In this document: piece by piece, positions 21,155 through 37,633 of the stretch
Layout: each line of letters starts with the position of its first letter
Position numbering within the stretch: the first letter of the stretch is position 1
Source: Apostichopus japonicus
Lineage: Eukaryota > Echinodermata > Holothuroidea > Aspidochirotida > Stichopodidae
DNA: 64,000 nucleotides
Assembly: GCF_037975245.1 (NCBI RefSeq)
Contig: NC_092579.1
Coordinates: forward strand, 17,431,678 to 17,495,677
Direction of reading: 5' to 3'
Notes under the pieces: generated by a model
Told to the model about the DNA's origin: nothing
The model's database searches: none
The model's input: the letters and a program-made list of their open reading frames with translations, nothing else
Translations under genes and position numbers: made by a program

Positions 21155-23009
21155 TGATGATTGCTAAGCCTCATTGCTTCAAATGCCACCGTCTTTATGA
21201 TCCACTCGGCCACAGCACTGGTATTCGCATGCGGAGAGATTGCTGAGGCAATAGAAAAACATGGTGTACACATGTAACAGTAAACTTACGTTTAGTTGAT
21301 CAAAACTTTCTCGGGCGGGAACAGTAACAAATTTGACAAATCAAGATAACATGGAATATCACCAAATAATGAAATTACGGGAGACTGCACATCATTTTTC
21401 CTCCCTTCCATTAATTCGAATAATTAACCAGAATGCAAAATTGCATTCAAAGTTTTAATTTTTGCTTATATTCGGAATACAGTCTATCATGAAGATGACA
21501 GGTGACATTTTTCGGTGATGAAAACGATTATGTTCATATGCCTCTCGCTGCATGAAGAAACATGTATTACATTTTATAGATAAATACCGCTATAGGCAAG
21601 CATGTACTAGAATACGGGGAATAATTGTCTGACTCATTGCATCAATCATAAATACCATAACATATTCAAAGTTTTGGTTATATTTGTTACGTCACCAAAA
21701 GTTGGTAATGTGATTTTTTTAATCCTTGTTATAGAATGATATTTTTCAAAGACAAACATTTTATTGCAGACTTACAATTGGCAAAGGAAACGTAATAATT
21801 TCTATATACTAGAATTTAAAATTGAAGAAATCTCAAATTCAATCATTTGAGATTCTAGATTTTTAAGTCGTGGTATTCTTTTAACTTGGGGTATCAGCAC
21901 AAATCGCCCAATATCGTCAAAAACATACATATAAACATCATCATTAACACATGTACAGTCGTAAACGTACACAATAACAAGCAGGCTCGTTGCAAGTACT
22001 TCTGAGTTGGAGGGGCACCAACAATTTGAGGAGGAGCACAATACTCTTGCCCACTATAACTTATGAAGATTTTTGAAGGCCCTACATAATGATGGTGGCA
22101 CAGGTTGTAGCTTCATGGACAAATGGCACAGTAAAGTGACGAGGGCTGGGGGACGGCCTCCCTTTGTCCCGGCCTGGCTGCGGGCCTGATGACAAGACGT
22201 CGCGTAATCCATTGTGGTGTGTTTCCATGCAAATTGATCTAACTTAGGCTAGGTGACGATCTTCGTGTAGTGTTTCCGCACTGTATGACTGAGGACATGA
22301 TTTTACAATCTCCAATGGCAAATTGTTTTGAAGTATCCGTGCCATTGTATTGGGAAGAGTATAGTTTATCTGTTTATTGATCCATAGAAAGTGGAACGTA
22401 TCATCATGTAAGAATACGTTAGTGTAGTGTCATTTGAATATGGAATATCTAGAGTGTCTGTATGAAGTCGATTTGAAAGGGCGTGGTTGGGTTGTTTGCG
22501 TTAATCCATGCCTTTGGCTAAGGGTTCGAACCAACAGCGATAGATACTTCGGCGGAAAGTACTAGAATAGCGCCATCGCTTTTGTGATTTCCTAACACCT
22601 TGCTTCGAGACGTACATGCAGTATGAGTCCATTATTATAGGGGGATACCAACATATTTCATGGTTAGTCCGACAACACGGAGTACTATCAAGTGGTTTCA
22701 GTAATCTTGATGAAAATAATTATGAGCAGTGATGACATACAAAGCAGTTTAAAAGTTGAATGATACATTTCGTTATATGTTACGAGCACCGCCAGGTGCT
22801 ACACGCATCGGTACCATGACGCAACCATGAATACGGAGCGATCAGGTTTCCTCTGATATACATAGGCCCGGCCAAACTTATAATGAACAGTTTAATGGTT
22901 ATCATGATACTGCTCGCAAATAAATATGCAGGTAAAGGTCAGTCACTTCAAACTTCAAAATGAGCCCTACTGCCTTTATCTTAAAGCACTTTTACGTGGC
23001 ACGAGTACT
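21155..23009. other. Intergenic, with one tRNA/SINE-like B-box
   Basis: No exon was recognised. At 22481-22532 a GCGTGGTTGGGTTG stretch precedes GGTTCGAACC by about 35 bp. That has the spacing and B-box of a tRNA-derived promoter, but no cloverleaf forms, so at most it is a SINE head. The G-rich patch near 22150-22180 may be decayed transposon DNA. Confidence 0.35.
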
Positions 23010-23780
23010 ATAACTATAGTAACCTTTCTTGGACTATACTCACATAAATAACATGGCTTCTAAGGCCTTCAAGATTCTTGGCCTGCTTCGTAGGCATCTC
23101 TATGATTTTGAAACCAAAACTTAAGCTACTGCCTATAACTCCTTGAGTCCTTAGTTCGTCCTTGTCTGGAATATGCCTTCTCAGTTTGGGATCCACACAA
23201 AACAGGTAACATTAAAAAACCGGCGTAAAGCTGCTAGATTTGTTTGCAAGGACTATCGTCGTACAACTAATGTGACAACCCTCTTCAATTTGGCTGGCCT
23301 ACCTTACAGAAGGAAGAGACCTGTTAATTCACAATTCAAGCTGTTTCATAAAGCTATTAACAACTTAGTGGCTCTACCAGTTCCTGATTTTGTTGAAATT
23401 ACCAACTATCGCACCAGATCGTCATCTGCTAACGGTTTTAGTTTTAGACATGTTAGTGTTAGTGTAGATGCTTTCAAGTGGTCTTTTTGGCCAAGAACAA
23501 TTCCAGATTGGAATGCTTACATTCTGAAGACTGATCATCAGACTGGACCCGAGGTTTTTTCTACGGAAGCTTAAACGTGCCATCAACATAAAAAACTTTC
23601 ACCCATAAGTTGACATTTTTCAGCGTTGACTTATTGGGCATAGTTTTTTATGTTGATGACACTTTTAAGCTTCAGTAGTTTTCTCACTGTTAATCTTGTG
23701 CATGTTGCGTGCTGCTCCCTATTCAGTGATAACCACTAGTTGGTGTTTGCATAGTGCAAGACAAGACAAGACAAGTACAA
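23010..23780 (+). mobile_element. 3' end of a decayed LINE (CR1/Jockey-like)
   Basis: The frame 23173-23574 encodes the typical C-terminal tail of these reverse transcriptases: RRKAARFVCKDY, then VTTLFNLAGLPYRRKR, then FKWSFWPRTIPDWNA. Upstream, 23055-23170 still spells AFKILGLLRRHLYDF in one frame, followed by a remnant of the usual SLVRP..EYA..VWDPH block. These pieces lie in different frames, so at least two frameshifts and a stop separate them from the tail and the copy is dead. The 3' region ends in ACAAG repeats (about 23757-23776), as such LINEs often end in a short tandem. It is 5' truncated; the catalytic reverse transcriptase core is absent. Confidence 0.8.
23566..23673. repeat. 108-bp near-perfect hairpin in the LINE 3' region
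   Basis: GAAGCTTAAA, then ATCAACATAAAAAACT on the left arm pairs with AGTTTTTTATGTTGAT, then TTTAAGCTTC on the right arm. About 40 of the outer 45 positions pair, around a loop near 23613-23628. It begins within the final codons of the LINE frame. It could be a 3' recognition structure for the reverse transcriptase or a small inverted-repeat insertion. Confidence 0.8.
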
Positions 23781-25480
23781 CAGCCTGAATATAGCCTATG
23801 AGTTCGCTGTAGAATTCCCCCTTGGTAAATGAGGATGAGTACGTACGAGTACATCTGAGCTCTAAGCGCGACTGAGAATACTAAGTTTGCACTATATAGG
23901 GTGCTATAGATAACAGAACTGCCTTGCGTGAGTATTGAGCCTTTACGAGTACAATACCATAAAAGAGAGTCTAAGTATGACGGGTAATTACAAATGTCAG
24001 AATATGAGTAAGGACTCAATACAATTAAGTTCCCTCAAAGTGTTTCTCTTCTTTTTCTTCCGTCCCGGAAGAGCTTCCGAACTGATTCAAGACGAGCCTA
24101 TGGGAATTACAGTGAAGGCTGGTATCATATTGAAATTTATCATACCCAAATATAGAAATATCTTACTTCCATGCGTTCGTCAAGGGACCTATACTTCTGG
24201 GGCCACACCTCCCTCCCAACTTAAGGGTATCACCCCCCCCCCCTCCCCCTCGGCCCCAGCAATTGGCAGACAGGATGTTACAACAAGAAAAACATGCTGA
24301 GCAGTAAATGAATATATATCATGTAAATGCGGTACAACTTGCAGTCGGAAAATTCGTCATCGTTTCAAACTTTGCAAAGTATAGTTCCATTTGCGTCTAA
24401 TAACCCTCCATTTACCAACATTTCTCAAAAGAAAGGAGCTAGAAGCCACTCCTTTGTCCCCCTCACTGATCTGTACACTAAGTGTACAGATCAGTGGTCC
24501 CCCTCCCCTGTACGACTTAAATATAAGTATACAACACCCCCGTACATAAAGTTAGCTGTTCCACTGGCGCTCGTAATCCATGCAGTTATGCTATAGGTCC
24601 TAGTTCCTTTATAGAGTATAGTTCTGCCAACCCACCCCATTCTAAAGTCCATCCGCTTTGCCACACATTTACATCGAAACAAGTTTTATGAAGGGAGCCT
24701 TGTTAAATATAGACATAATATATAATGACAATACCAAATACAACAGCAATAATATGGGCTTTATTGGGTGAATTACTCATTTTGTACCCACTTTTGGCTT
24801 CTCTCCAAGCTATAAAATTGACTCGATAATGGGCTTCGAAGCAGCAGAATAAGAAATAATTACAGACCGAATATGTTGTACACGGACACCAAGCATTATG
24901 GAACCATGTTGACATTAGCCAATATTCATGCAAAGACTTTTACCTCAAATTTTGATAAGTATCCTGAAAATGTTATCCCTAAAACTATAGCTCATCGCTG
25001 ATTTCCATTGACAATTCCAATAGCAATACTGCTATATAGGGAAATGTTTTGTTCCATGCACCCGGATCCTTACCTCCCTGACGAAAAAATGTTGCCAATG
25101 AGTAGAAGTCGATGTTTGAAAAAATATTTAAATCGGATTTACAGTTTAAGGAGTACGATGTATTATATCGGCACAACACATAATTGAAAATAATTATTTA
25201 TATGAGAAAAGAATATAAGATTTGAAAAAAATTACCTTAATTGATAACCAATTTTGATATTATTCCGCCATCTGACTAATCACGTCCTTTTGAAACCCCT
25301 ATACATACATCGGTAAAGCAAGAAATTTAATATACATTCTAAATCCTTCATAATCATTGCCTTAGACATCACATGCCCTCCGAAAATGTAGCACAACCTT
25401 GATTTAATAAATTTTACAAATGTTTCACTAAGTTTGTGTTTTCTATATGCAGTAAACTTTGGCAAATCTTCCTTTATTTA
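23781..25480. other. Intergenic, upstream of RPS15A
   Basis: A C-rich repeat-like patch lies at about 24190-24260 and a perfect hairpin at 24464-24496 (listed separately). No exon was recognised. The last few hundred bases are AT-rich and lead into the proposed RPS15A promoter. Confidence 0.45.
24464..24496. repeat. Perfect 16-bp-arm palindrome
   Basis: CACTGATCTGTACACT is followed by a single A and then its exact reverse complement AGTGTACAGATCAGTG. The flanks are C-rich on both sides. A perfect 33-bp structure by chance is very unlikely. Confidence 0.95.
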
Positions 25481-25482
25481 TG

Positions 25483-25517
25483 CTCCTCTTCGCTTGCAAG
25501 TGATAGCCAGTTAACGT
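25483..25517 (+). promoter_or_regulatory. RPS15A: Proposed RPS15A TOP start and non-coding exon 1
   Basis: CTCCTCTTC at 25483-25491 has the form of a 5' terminal oligopyrimidine start, used by ribosomal protein mRNAs for growth-controlled translation (established knowledge). It is preceded by the AT-rich TTTATTTATG and followed 26 bp later by the donor-like GTAAGC at 25518. RPS15A needs an upstream non-coding exon because an intron acceptor ends five bases before its ATG. This is the best candidate I see within 1.2 kb, but it is an inference. Confidence 0.35.
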
Positions 25518-26604
25518 GTAAGCTTTTAGCCTACTGAGTTCTGTTCTGCATACATTGAATAACGTTAGGATAGGTGAACTGGAACAAGTTCCATCTCTCA
25601 CTTAACCTAAATATTAATGTTGGCGTAAGGTCGGAGTGAAGCATCAGTTTGTATAGGGTTGAGGTAAACACTTAATGGTATCCTAGTGAATGTATAGCAT
25701 CCTAAGAATGTAATTTTGTTTGAATATATGCTGACTTGTGCGCGTCAATGCGAAACAATGAATTTGGTACCTAGGCTAGGCCTAAGTAGTAAGTCAGGCC
25801 TAGGTCTACCCTTGTAATGTTAGGCCTAGTAGTACTTGCTACAATTGACAATAACAGCCTGGTCGGGTTAAAGCATGTCTCTCAACAATCGATTCGCCAG
25901 GTAGGCAAACTCTACACTAAGACAGAGGTACTAACTTAACTTGCATTAACTACTTCAAACATTTTGAGAACAACGTAGGCCTAGGCTAGTGCAGAACATT
26001 GTCATTTTGTTGAACATGAGTTTGAGTTATAGTCACAGTTGTGGAACACTATCAAGGGTTTGTGACTATTAACTTCAAGACTGAATGCATAATGATCCTT
26101 AAACTATTATCTGCAATTGGTGCAAAGGTTTAGGCTAGATTGGCTCTACTGAATCCAAAGCATTACGTAAGCCTATCATGGATACAAATTACAGGCCACA
26201 AGTATATCCAATGAGGCCAACCCAAAGAGTAGCTAGGTTACCAGTCTAGATGATATTTATATTTATTGTTAGCATCCTGAAGAATTTTAGGTTCATGACT
26301 AATACACTGAACTGCAGCCTACCACACATGTAGCATAGGCTGCTCTGCCAAAATTATTTCAAGTCTTTGGTACTGTTCATATTCCTCCTTAGTGATAAAC
26401 ATTTATTACTTATTCTACATGTATTTTCACTGTGATAATAAAGTGGCTGTGAGGTGCACAGCAGCTTGTTTTGAGAACTCATTATTTTCTTTTCATTTTG
26501 TCAGTAGACTTGGACCTACACTGTATACTGTATATCCTATTCTAGACTGCAAAAAAATAGATTTTACAATCTTTACCGATATCTTTTCTTACCTATCAGC
26601 CACC

Positions 26605-29647
<3,043 letters not shown>

Positions 29648-29911
29648 AGTTGGTCAAATTGTACAGTGGGGTTGATGAGATGAAGTAATACATTTGATGA
29701 AAGACAAGTGAACTTGTTCATCCATTCTTTGGCTTCATTGGTTGTCATTTCTTACAAGACAGACTACCTGTTTACTTTTGAAGACTGGCTTAATTAGTCT
29801 TGATATGTTTTAGTCCTAGAAAAAGGAACAATTTGAGTGCTAATCATGTTTCTAAAGCTATTCTGGATTTGAGGATAAATCCCTGGAATACTCCTTTAAG
29901 ACTAAATCAAT

Positions 29912-29995
29912 AATAAAGTCCTGTGCTCCTCAGTTCAGGAATAAAACTTAATGTTAATCCATTGTTATACAAATTCTATTCACTCCACCAATAAA
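29912..29995 (+). promoter_or_regulatory. RPS15A: RPS15A polyadenylation signals
   Basis: AATAAA occurs at 29912-29917, 29940-29945 and 29990-29995, that is 265-345 bp after the stop codon. A GT-rich stretch follows the last one (30000-30040). Any of the three could serve. Confidence 0.6.
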
Positions 29996-29999
29996 TGTA

Positions 30000-31761
30000 A
30001 GTTTGTGTTGCATCTGAGGAACTGAGTCATTGTCTGTGTTTTATTACACCAGGAAGTTGAAGCAGACTCCCTGGTTAGACTTTGTAGTGCAGTAACGTTA
30101 TATAATTGATGACCCTTGGCTGTTAATAGGGTCATTCAAAAATTATAAACATGTCATATGAAAAACAAACTGCACTGATATTAGTGTTTTTTAACGGTCT
30201 ACATTATCAAAATTTTGACATTCATTAAAAAGACAAGCTGTTAGCTAACTGTAGGGTGTTGCAGATAAATAATACAGTTGGGCTCAGTGCAGGTTACTTT
30301 TACTGCAACTGGTGTTGTCGATGATTACCCCAGCAATGGAAGTACATTCGTCTGCCCCCAAGATTCCTGTCCTCAGGTACTACCCACACCTGCTCATATG
30401 CTCAATCAGGCTGTGTCTCCTATGCGCACGAATAATCAGGTTACCATATAATTTTAAAGATATCTGGGGATGCGACATTGATGTTGACGCCCTCATCAGG
30501 GAGTATTTAAAGTACCTATTGAGGGTACTGTGGTGTTTGTTGGTGCTATGATTTCCGGACAAATGTCAGATGCTCAGGTTTCTGTGATACCTCCAAAAAC
30601 ACATTTCCAAATTGAAATTTATGCACAGCCTTCGTACAAATACCAGAATTGTCCCTAGGACAGCTTTAGCCTGGGACAGTACATGGACTGTCCCTGAAAG
30701 CAGCTGATGTCAGTTCGCTTTATGTATAACTATAGCTGCAATAAACAAACCCAGTTTTCCAATGTTAATCACTTGATAAACCGCCCACAAAGTTTTAGGT
30801 CACTACCTAAAATGGAGCAATTTTGGAGTTAATTATTATTTTTCAGCACGGGGGAGTTTGCTTTTGGAGCTAGTGATCTAAGATTTAAATTATAATCTCG
30901 ATATGTCTCGGAATGCACTTTTTAAAAAAAAATAACATCTGGGAGGAAATTCCCTACAGAGGAGTTGGTTTCAATGACCCTAGTGCAACCCTCTATCAAA
31001 CATCATTGCCTCAGGCTCTTCCATGAAACTTCAACCCCTACCCTAATCAGTCAGGGGAATCTTGGATTTGCCCTCCCACATCCCCAACCTTAGAAATCCT
31101 ATGCTCCCCACTGATCATACACTGCCTCTCAGTAGTGCACAAAATTGGTGTAGTATCCCAAAAAACGAAATGCACATGAAGCAGTGCACTTACTAACAGT
31201 GGCTTTAACAAAATATTTGGTTTCTTCAATGATGAAGTACAAACAATTGCAAGTACAACTTGTCCTTCTTTCTTGAGATAAAATAGGCCCTCGATAAACC
31301 TAAACTCGAGTTGAATCTTTTGGGTTGCTGGTATAACATGACAAAAGACGGAGTCATTAACTTGACGTCTTACAATAGAAATTTCTTAAAACCTTTCAAC
31401 AATTAAAAAAAAAAAAATCTAAAATTTCAGCCTGCAAACCTTGCTCGAAGTTTTCAACAGTACTTTCATAAGAAGAGAGCATTGTATACATAAAATCTGC
31501 AGAGATGCGATGCCTCGTTTACTTGTTTTGAAGGTTGAAATTACAATATATACCATCATATAAACGGCACTAACTGTTCGTTTTTATTGAACTGAGGTTT
31601 TTGCACTGTATTTTTCGCGTTCCATGCAACATACTCTTCATCTCAAAGGTTGCGAAACGACTTTGGTCAAGTCTACCTGTATGTTACATGTGAAAGTCGC
31701 CAAAAGATTGTCAGGTCTGAACAATAAATCTTAATTAAAGTGTTGTAAGGCAGTCTGCAAG
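30000..31761. other. Intergenic between RPS15A and TOMM22
   Basis: No exon was recognised on either strand. The stretch 31560-31761 directly upstream of the TOMM22 start should hold its promoter and 5' UTR, but I see no decisive motif. Confidence 0.5.
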
Positions 31762-33884
31762 ATGGAGGTCGCAAATCCTGAATTGCTCCAAGATGAAATT
31801 GACGATGATGAGGTATGATTTGAACTGAAAACGTCGCTGCCATGCGACATAGCCTAACGTTGCTACCTAAGTTAGGCCTATGTTGATGTACTGTATACCT
31901 AACCCTACACTAGTTAGGCCTACTTTATTAGTAGTACTACCACTGTATTACTACTAGGCTATACTATTACTTATTAGGCCTACTACGTTTAGTTTAAGCT
32001 AGGCCTAGCCTACTGGGAGAATATGCAACTATAGTAAGTACTAGGCCTGGTATACTGTCAGGGCTAGTGTAAATAGTAAGTAAGCTAAACATAGATGAAT
32101 GAGGTCTTGTCAACACTTGCAGGTAAATCTCAAATATGATGTGACTAACAAACATTAGGCCTAATGATTGTTAGGATCTGGCTGTTTGCATTAGGCCTAG
32201 GGCCTATATTTATCAGTCCACCCAGCTGTAATTTGAATGTTTCTGTACTGTACATGCCATTGAATTTCCTTCTCATTTGCATAGCAGAAATGATATAAAA
32301 TGATGTCTTGCCCTATTCTCTCCGGAAATGATTTCATGCAGTAGGCCTAGGCTAGGGCACAGTATGTGTATGTGACAGCCTACATCATAAATGTTCTTTC
32401 CTTTCTATTTATATTATTTAATCAGTGGGTAATGTTCAGCAAATACCTCTTCCTCTGAATGATAAGATTTTTCATGATAAATTTAACTATTATTGGAACC
32501 CTAAGAAGTTATTGGCTGTAAAACTCCTGTCCCGAATATAGTCTGGCATTCTAAGCCATATCAACCAACAAGACAATTGGGAGACAACCTGCTGTACAGC
32601 CTGACACAAAGCCACAACTGTTAAAGGATAATAAGAAATGTACATATAAAGATGACATCACCAGCCATCAAAGGCTGATGGCAAAAACTTTGCTGGGTCT
32701 GAATCTGAATCAAGCATTTCATAAGAAAAATGATGTTGTACCATGCTATATTTGTTTAAAGCTGAATTTTTTTATCTCACTTGACTCTATTCCTGGCAGT
32801 CTTATGAAGGTAAGCATGGTTATAGCATGACAGGTGTGGTAACTACTGCGTGACTTTTAACACAGTGACTGCATCACATGTATACGTATTTTAAGTAAAT
32901 TTTGTAATATTCAACTAAACTTTTTATTTTCTTGATTATACTTTGCCTTTTTCAGACCAAAACCTGGAATTTATATGTTATTTCTACAATCATTAAATTA
33001 GTAAAAAATGTAGCAATATTGATAGAATTGACACTGTTCTCTCATTTCCAGGAGTTTGAAGATGAGACACTCACAGAAAGATTAGTCGGTTTAACAGAAA
33101 TGTTTCCTGAGAGAGTGAGGAATGCCTCTACTGTAGCATTCCAGCTGGGTCTTCAAGGAGTTAAGAAAGGCTACAGCTTCACGAGAAGTGCCATGTGGAT
33201 AACAACAACGTCATTCGTAATCCTTATATTGCCCGTTTTATTCGAGACAGAAATGGCACAGATGGAGCAAGCTCAGATACAAAAACAAAGACAGGTACCG
33301 TGAAAACATGTTGTACTTCCTTTATTTCTGCCATTTTTTCTCCATAGTGCCTACAGTTGACAAAATTCATGATGGTTCGGTTGTATACAGTAGTACAGGA
33401 GCAAACTACCAACCTGTTGTTTTACTTTACTTTGGTAAGAGAATTAAGAATTCATAATTAGGTACAGTACAGCCAAGTTCTGTGGTGACATTATTAACCC
33501 AGTCCTCAAAATTGAAAGAAGATTCTTTTGTCCTGTACTGCTGACATTGTATTCCATCATGGGAAGTTTAATTGTCAATGTTGAAAGGTGGTTGTATTTC
33601 AGGGTGAGAGTAGCTATGCTTCAAGTATATTACCACATTACCAGCTGCCTTTAAGATGGCAGTAGTAACTGTATTTCATCTAGTAGGAAAAGCCCTCTGC
33701 AAATGGCAACTGCTTGTGATTTTTGTCTTCATTCAAAAGATCACTCACATACCAGCTTTTATTTGAAATCTTTCAGATTCTTTTAGGACCCAATGCTGCC
33801 GGAGCTCCAGGCGGGTTAATTCCAGGTGGGATGACACCCCCGATCCCAGGTACTGCTGTAGCACAACCAACCCCAGGGAGGTAA
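31762..33884 (+). CDS. TOMM22: Mitochondrial import receptor subunit TOM22, 133 aa, three exons
   Basis: Coding exons: 31762-31812 (17 codons), 33052-33294 (81 codons) and 33777-33884 (35 codons and TAA). All junctions fall between codons with GT-AG borders. The acidic N terminus (LLQDEIDDDEEFEDETLTE) is the presequence-binding cytosolic face of the receptor. The conserved block ERLVGLTEMFPERVRN and a single membrane helix at about 66-81 follow, with the conserved proline near 78. The C terminus is short, Gln-rich then Gly/Pro-rich, and faces the intermembrane space. Human TOM22 is 142 aa, so the length fits. It acts as the central receptor of the TOM complex in the mitochondrial outer membrane. 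The start is the only ATG in phase with an acidic tail and follows a plausible 5' UTR. Intron 1 (1.2 kb) is rich in AGGCCTAG words. Confidence 0.93.
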
Positions 33885-36800
33885 TGACACATGATGTAGC
33901 TGATGAATGAAAGAGAAGGCCAAGGTCTTGGTAACTCCTGGGATAGGATTATGTCACTATGTGACTAGCCTGGATATATGCGAGAAAGAGATCTATATCA
34001 ATACACCACCTACTTTAATGTCTATCAAAGTTTCAAATTTCTGAGTCGAACCACAAATGTTATGCTATTTGGTACATGATGTCACCTGGTCTTGTCTAAA
34101 TAGAAATATCAGTAACCAACGATATGACCACTGGCCATGCATGGTTGATGTCATGGGTAGACTCCAGGTATATGGGGACATATGGCTATTATGTTGCAGA
34201 TATTTCCATGCAAAGTGAGAGATCATAAATTGTAGATAGATATTAATTGCAAGAAAGATTGAATGAGTACTTGGTAAAAATAAATCTTAAATTGTTACTG
34301 GACGGTCTGGACCCCTTTCAATGGCCTAATGCAAAAATCCAATGAATGGTGGTATGTTGCTAAGGGTAAGTTTGCAGCTGAACTTTAGAAATGTGTGTGA
34401 AGATTAAAACTTGTTTCCTTTGCTTGAAGAGACAATGTCAGACATCTTATCATGCACATTTATAGCGATATAGATGTCTTGAATATTGCATAATATTTCA
34501 TAAAATATTAAAACTAGTATGCTTCCATGTAGGCAAAAAAGCCAGGGGATCTCTTTTATTTTGGCATTTTTGTTAACCCCATACCAGGTAAATTGTTCCC
34601 CATTTGTACCTTACAGACAGTGCTGTCTTCATGTTATCATTTTATGATACTTCTGCTAAGCCTGAAGCTTCTCATAGATACACATTTAATATTCATAAAG
34701 TTTCCTTGACACACTCTGACTCAAATGAATTGTCCTGCTCTTCTGCTTGGAAAATAGTAAATAGCGGGATACTCGCCACTTTCATGTTTTTCCTCAAATA
34801 ATTTTGGGATGTTAAACTTGTCATAATAATTTTGATTACTAATTATGCTTATCTTCTTGTAGTGGATGTTAATATGGAATTACAAGCTGTGACATTTGCC
34901 ATTACAATGTTACAGAAGCTGCTAACCTTTCAAAGCCATATCAAAATTTTCACCCCCCTCTTTCTTGTCACTTTAATAATAACAATTCTGTCCAAAGTCA
35001 ATGGTGTTTTTTGCTCTTGCTCAAAAAAAAAACTTGCACTTAGCCTCAGCGATAAATGGAAATGATAACTTCAGCCTCGATTTTTTAGATACGGCATAGA
35101 AAAAGGGACCACCGTACTGTGTGTGGTTGGTCAGTGTGATTCACGGTTTGAAAAGCAATGCAACTATGAAGGCTCTGCTTGGACATTTTTTAATACAGCC
35201 CACTAATGTTATAGTTTTTATTGAAATGGTATTTGATGGCAAGAGAAAGTTTTGCAGCAAATATAGTCAGCTGCTGTTAATTATGATGGAAAGAGAGTTA
35301 GGCTTTGTTATCATGATTTCTTGCAAACAGTATTTGTATGTTATGTCTTAGTTGGTCATTAAAGTTATTGAGAAGAAGCTGTATCTTCCAAAGTTTGATA
35401 TTTTATCTTGATGGACTTTGTCTGATCTCTGCACCATACGCTGAAAGTGGTGCTCATTGGTTGATCTCGGAATAGTGTGAAAGGCCAGGAAATATAAACA
35501 GACACATTATCTTGATGCTGAGGAAAGTTGAACAGTTATGTATTTGTAGGAGCCTGTGCATATGAATAAACTTTCACTTTGTTAATTTCAATACAATTTT
35601 TTTGTCATTTCATTGAAGTACATGATATGAAGTACATGATATGAAGTACTGATATCAACATGGACTTCCATGCGCACCTCACAAACATACTTCTAAGACC
35701 TGTCCTCACCCTCACCCTCCCCCCCCCCCCTCCCCTTCTGTTCCCCAAACTATAACATAACTAAATGGTGTAAAGCTTGGGAATAAAACCTTTCCTTCCA
35801 CATTACAGATGTTTGCCACTAAGAAGTGAAAAATTTAACCTTGTCTTTATTTTAAAATTTTTAAGTGAATGCAAACTGTTGTTACCTGAAAATGTTGCTA
35901 AAATAAGGTCACATTGGAATCCACATTGGTCAGATTGGCAAAGCCCATATCAAGAAACATGAACAATGCATTAAACAGACAAAAGCATAACAAATTCCAA
36001 CAAAGCATGCCAGGGACTCCTGCTACCAAATTTCAAAAGTGAGGTGACTAAGAGGTTTGTGGACCTTGCCCCACCATCGAAATAAAACTATATAGTAAAT
36101 CGAGTCCGGGAAATCACTAGCAGTGGCTAAATTCAATCTGAACTTGAAGTGTTTTGTTAGCAGGCATGAGATTCTTCCGCGGAGACGCGGATTTCCGATT
36201 ATTTTTCTTTTCATTTTCGCGTTTTTTCTTGTAATTCGCGTTTTTTGATTTAATTTTTTTTTTTTGATTTTTTTTTTTGGGCCGAACATGCTGGACTGTG
36301 AAGGGATGGAACACCGAATTTGACCAGTGGTGGAATCAAGTAGCACAGAGCAAGCAAAAAAGCCTTTTTTTGGTTCAAAAAAGCAAATGGATATATTATA
36401 CAACAGAAATTCCACACTTTTTTGGCGAGTTACGTGATGTGATAGATTCCATCTAGAGTCCACCATTTTGCATCTAAGCCCTCCTTACCTGGCAAAAATG
36501 TTCTCAAGGGTAGGGGGACACCCCCTCCCCTTAAACCCCTCCCCCAGGACGGCGATCGATGAATTTCAGATTTTTTTTCCCCGGCTCAGTGTCATCCCTG
36601 CTTGTTAGTAAAGTTGTTACATCTCTGAAACATGTAATCGTACTTATCTATGGTTTGGTCTGCATGCCTCACACCATTACACAATAGATAACAAGAGTTA
36701 TCTAAATATAATCTGCAAGGCTTTATTGTGACAGTTGCATAAAAGCTCAACCTCTACATGAACATAACTGAAGGAAGCAGGTATGTCCCGACAATTCCTG

Positions 36801-37633
36801 TACAAAAATACTAGGGGTCCACATACCATTGATGTCTCTGGGAGAGTAGGTACTTCACATGAATTGATAACAAATTATTATTATCCCCCTCCTCGCGGCC
36901 CCTCCTTAAATTGTAAGAGTATTTCATAAAACGTGATGACCCTAGTCCAACTGACGATAGTGTTTTTACTGCAACATGAAGCAACCTCAAACATGTTCCT
37001 CACAACTGAGATTGATGAAAGCATATCTACAGTACATGTCCTTTATAAAAAACAAAACAGTTGATAACAAATTTGACTGTTATTAGATGGTCAGTCAATC
37101 TTTCTTTTAAGTACGCTGTTGTACCTCAAAGATTATCCTGCCAAGAGTCTTGATACCACTTAAAATATTTCCACAAATGTAATGTTACAAATTTGCCAAT
37201 TAAGATTCTATTTTGCTAAAGTTCAAAGGGCAATTGAAAGTTCAACTTATGGCCCTCAGAAATCCACTCAGAGAAAATTTGACTAGTGATTTTCAAACAT
37301 CCAAAATTTAATAAACTACACTGTACAGCTAGAAAAACATATTCTGCAGCACTTCTCATGAAACATTTTATTAAGCCAGGGAGCCAGGCTTCCAATGCAG
37401 TAACAGTTTTCTTGTCCATTGAGTTGATGGACTCTGTTTATCAATTGGAAAAGTTATGGTGGCCATCATCTGCATCACATCAAAACTTTTAACTCGAGGC
37501 TGGTGGTATGTACCATATTACCATGGATGTTCACAGCCAAACTCCTGTGCTATTATAAATGGCAACATTTGATTTCTAGCCCTTTCAATTATCAGGCTAC
37601 CATCATCGATGTTGTTTGCACCCAATCTTTTCA
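33885..37633. other. TOMM22 3' UTR and intergenic DNA to CBY1
   Basis: AATAAA at 35565-35570 is a possible far polyadenylation site for TOMM22, which would imply a 1.7-kb 3' UTR; nearer sites are not obvious. 36020-36600 is a low-complexity, repeat-like block (T-rich runs at 36250-36285, C-rich CCCCCTCCCCTT near 36520) that also yields a lysine-rich spurious minus-strand frame. No other gene was recognised. Confidence 0.45.

Noticed and set aside
22481-22535. tRNA gene
   Set aside because: A GGTTCGAACC B-box is present, but no acceptor stem or anticodon arm can be folded. At best it is a degraded SINE head.
36023-36466. 147-codon lysine-rich minus-strand frame
   Set aside because: It spans T-rich low-complexity runs, with no family resemblance and no splice or start support.
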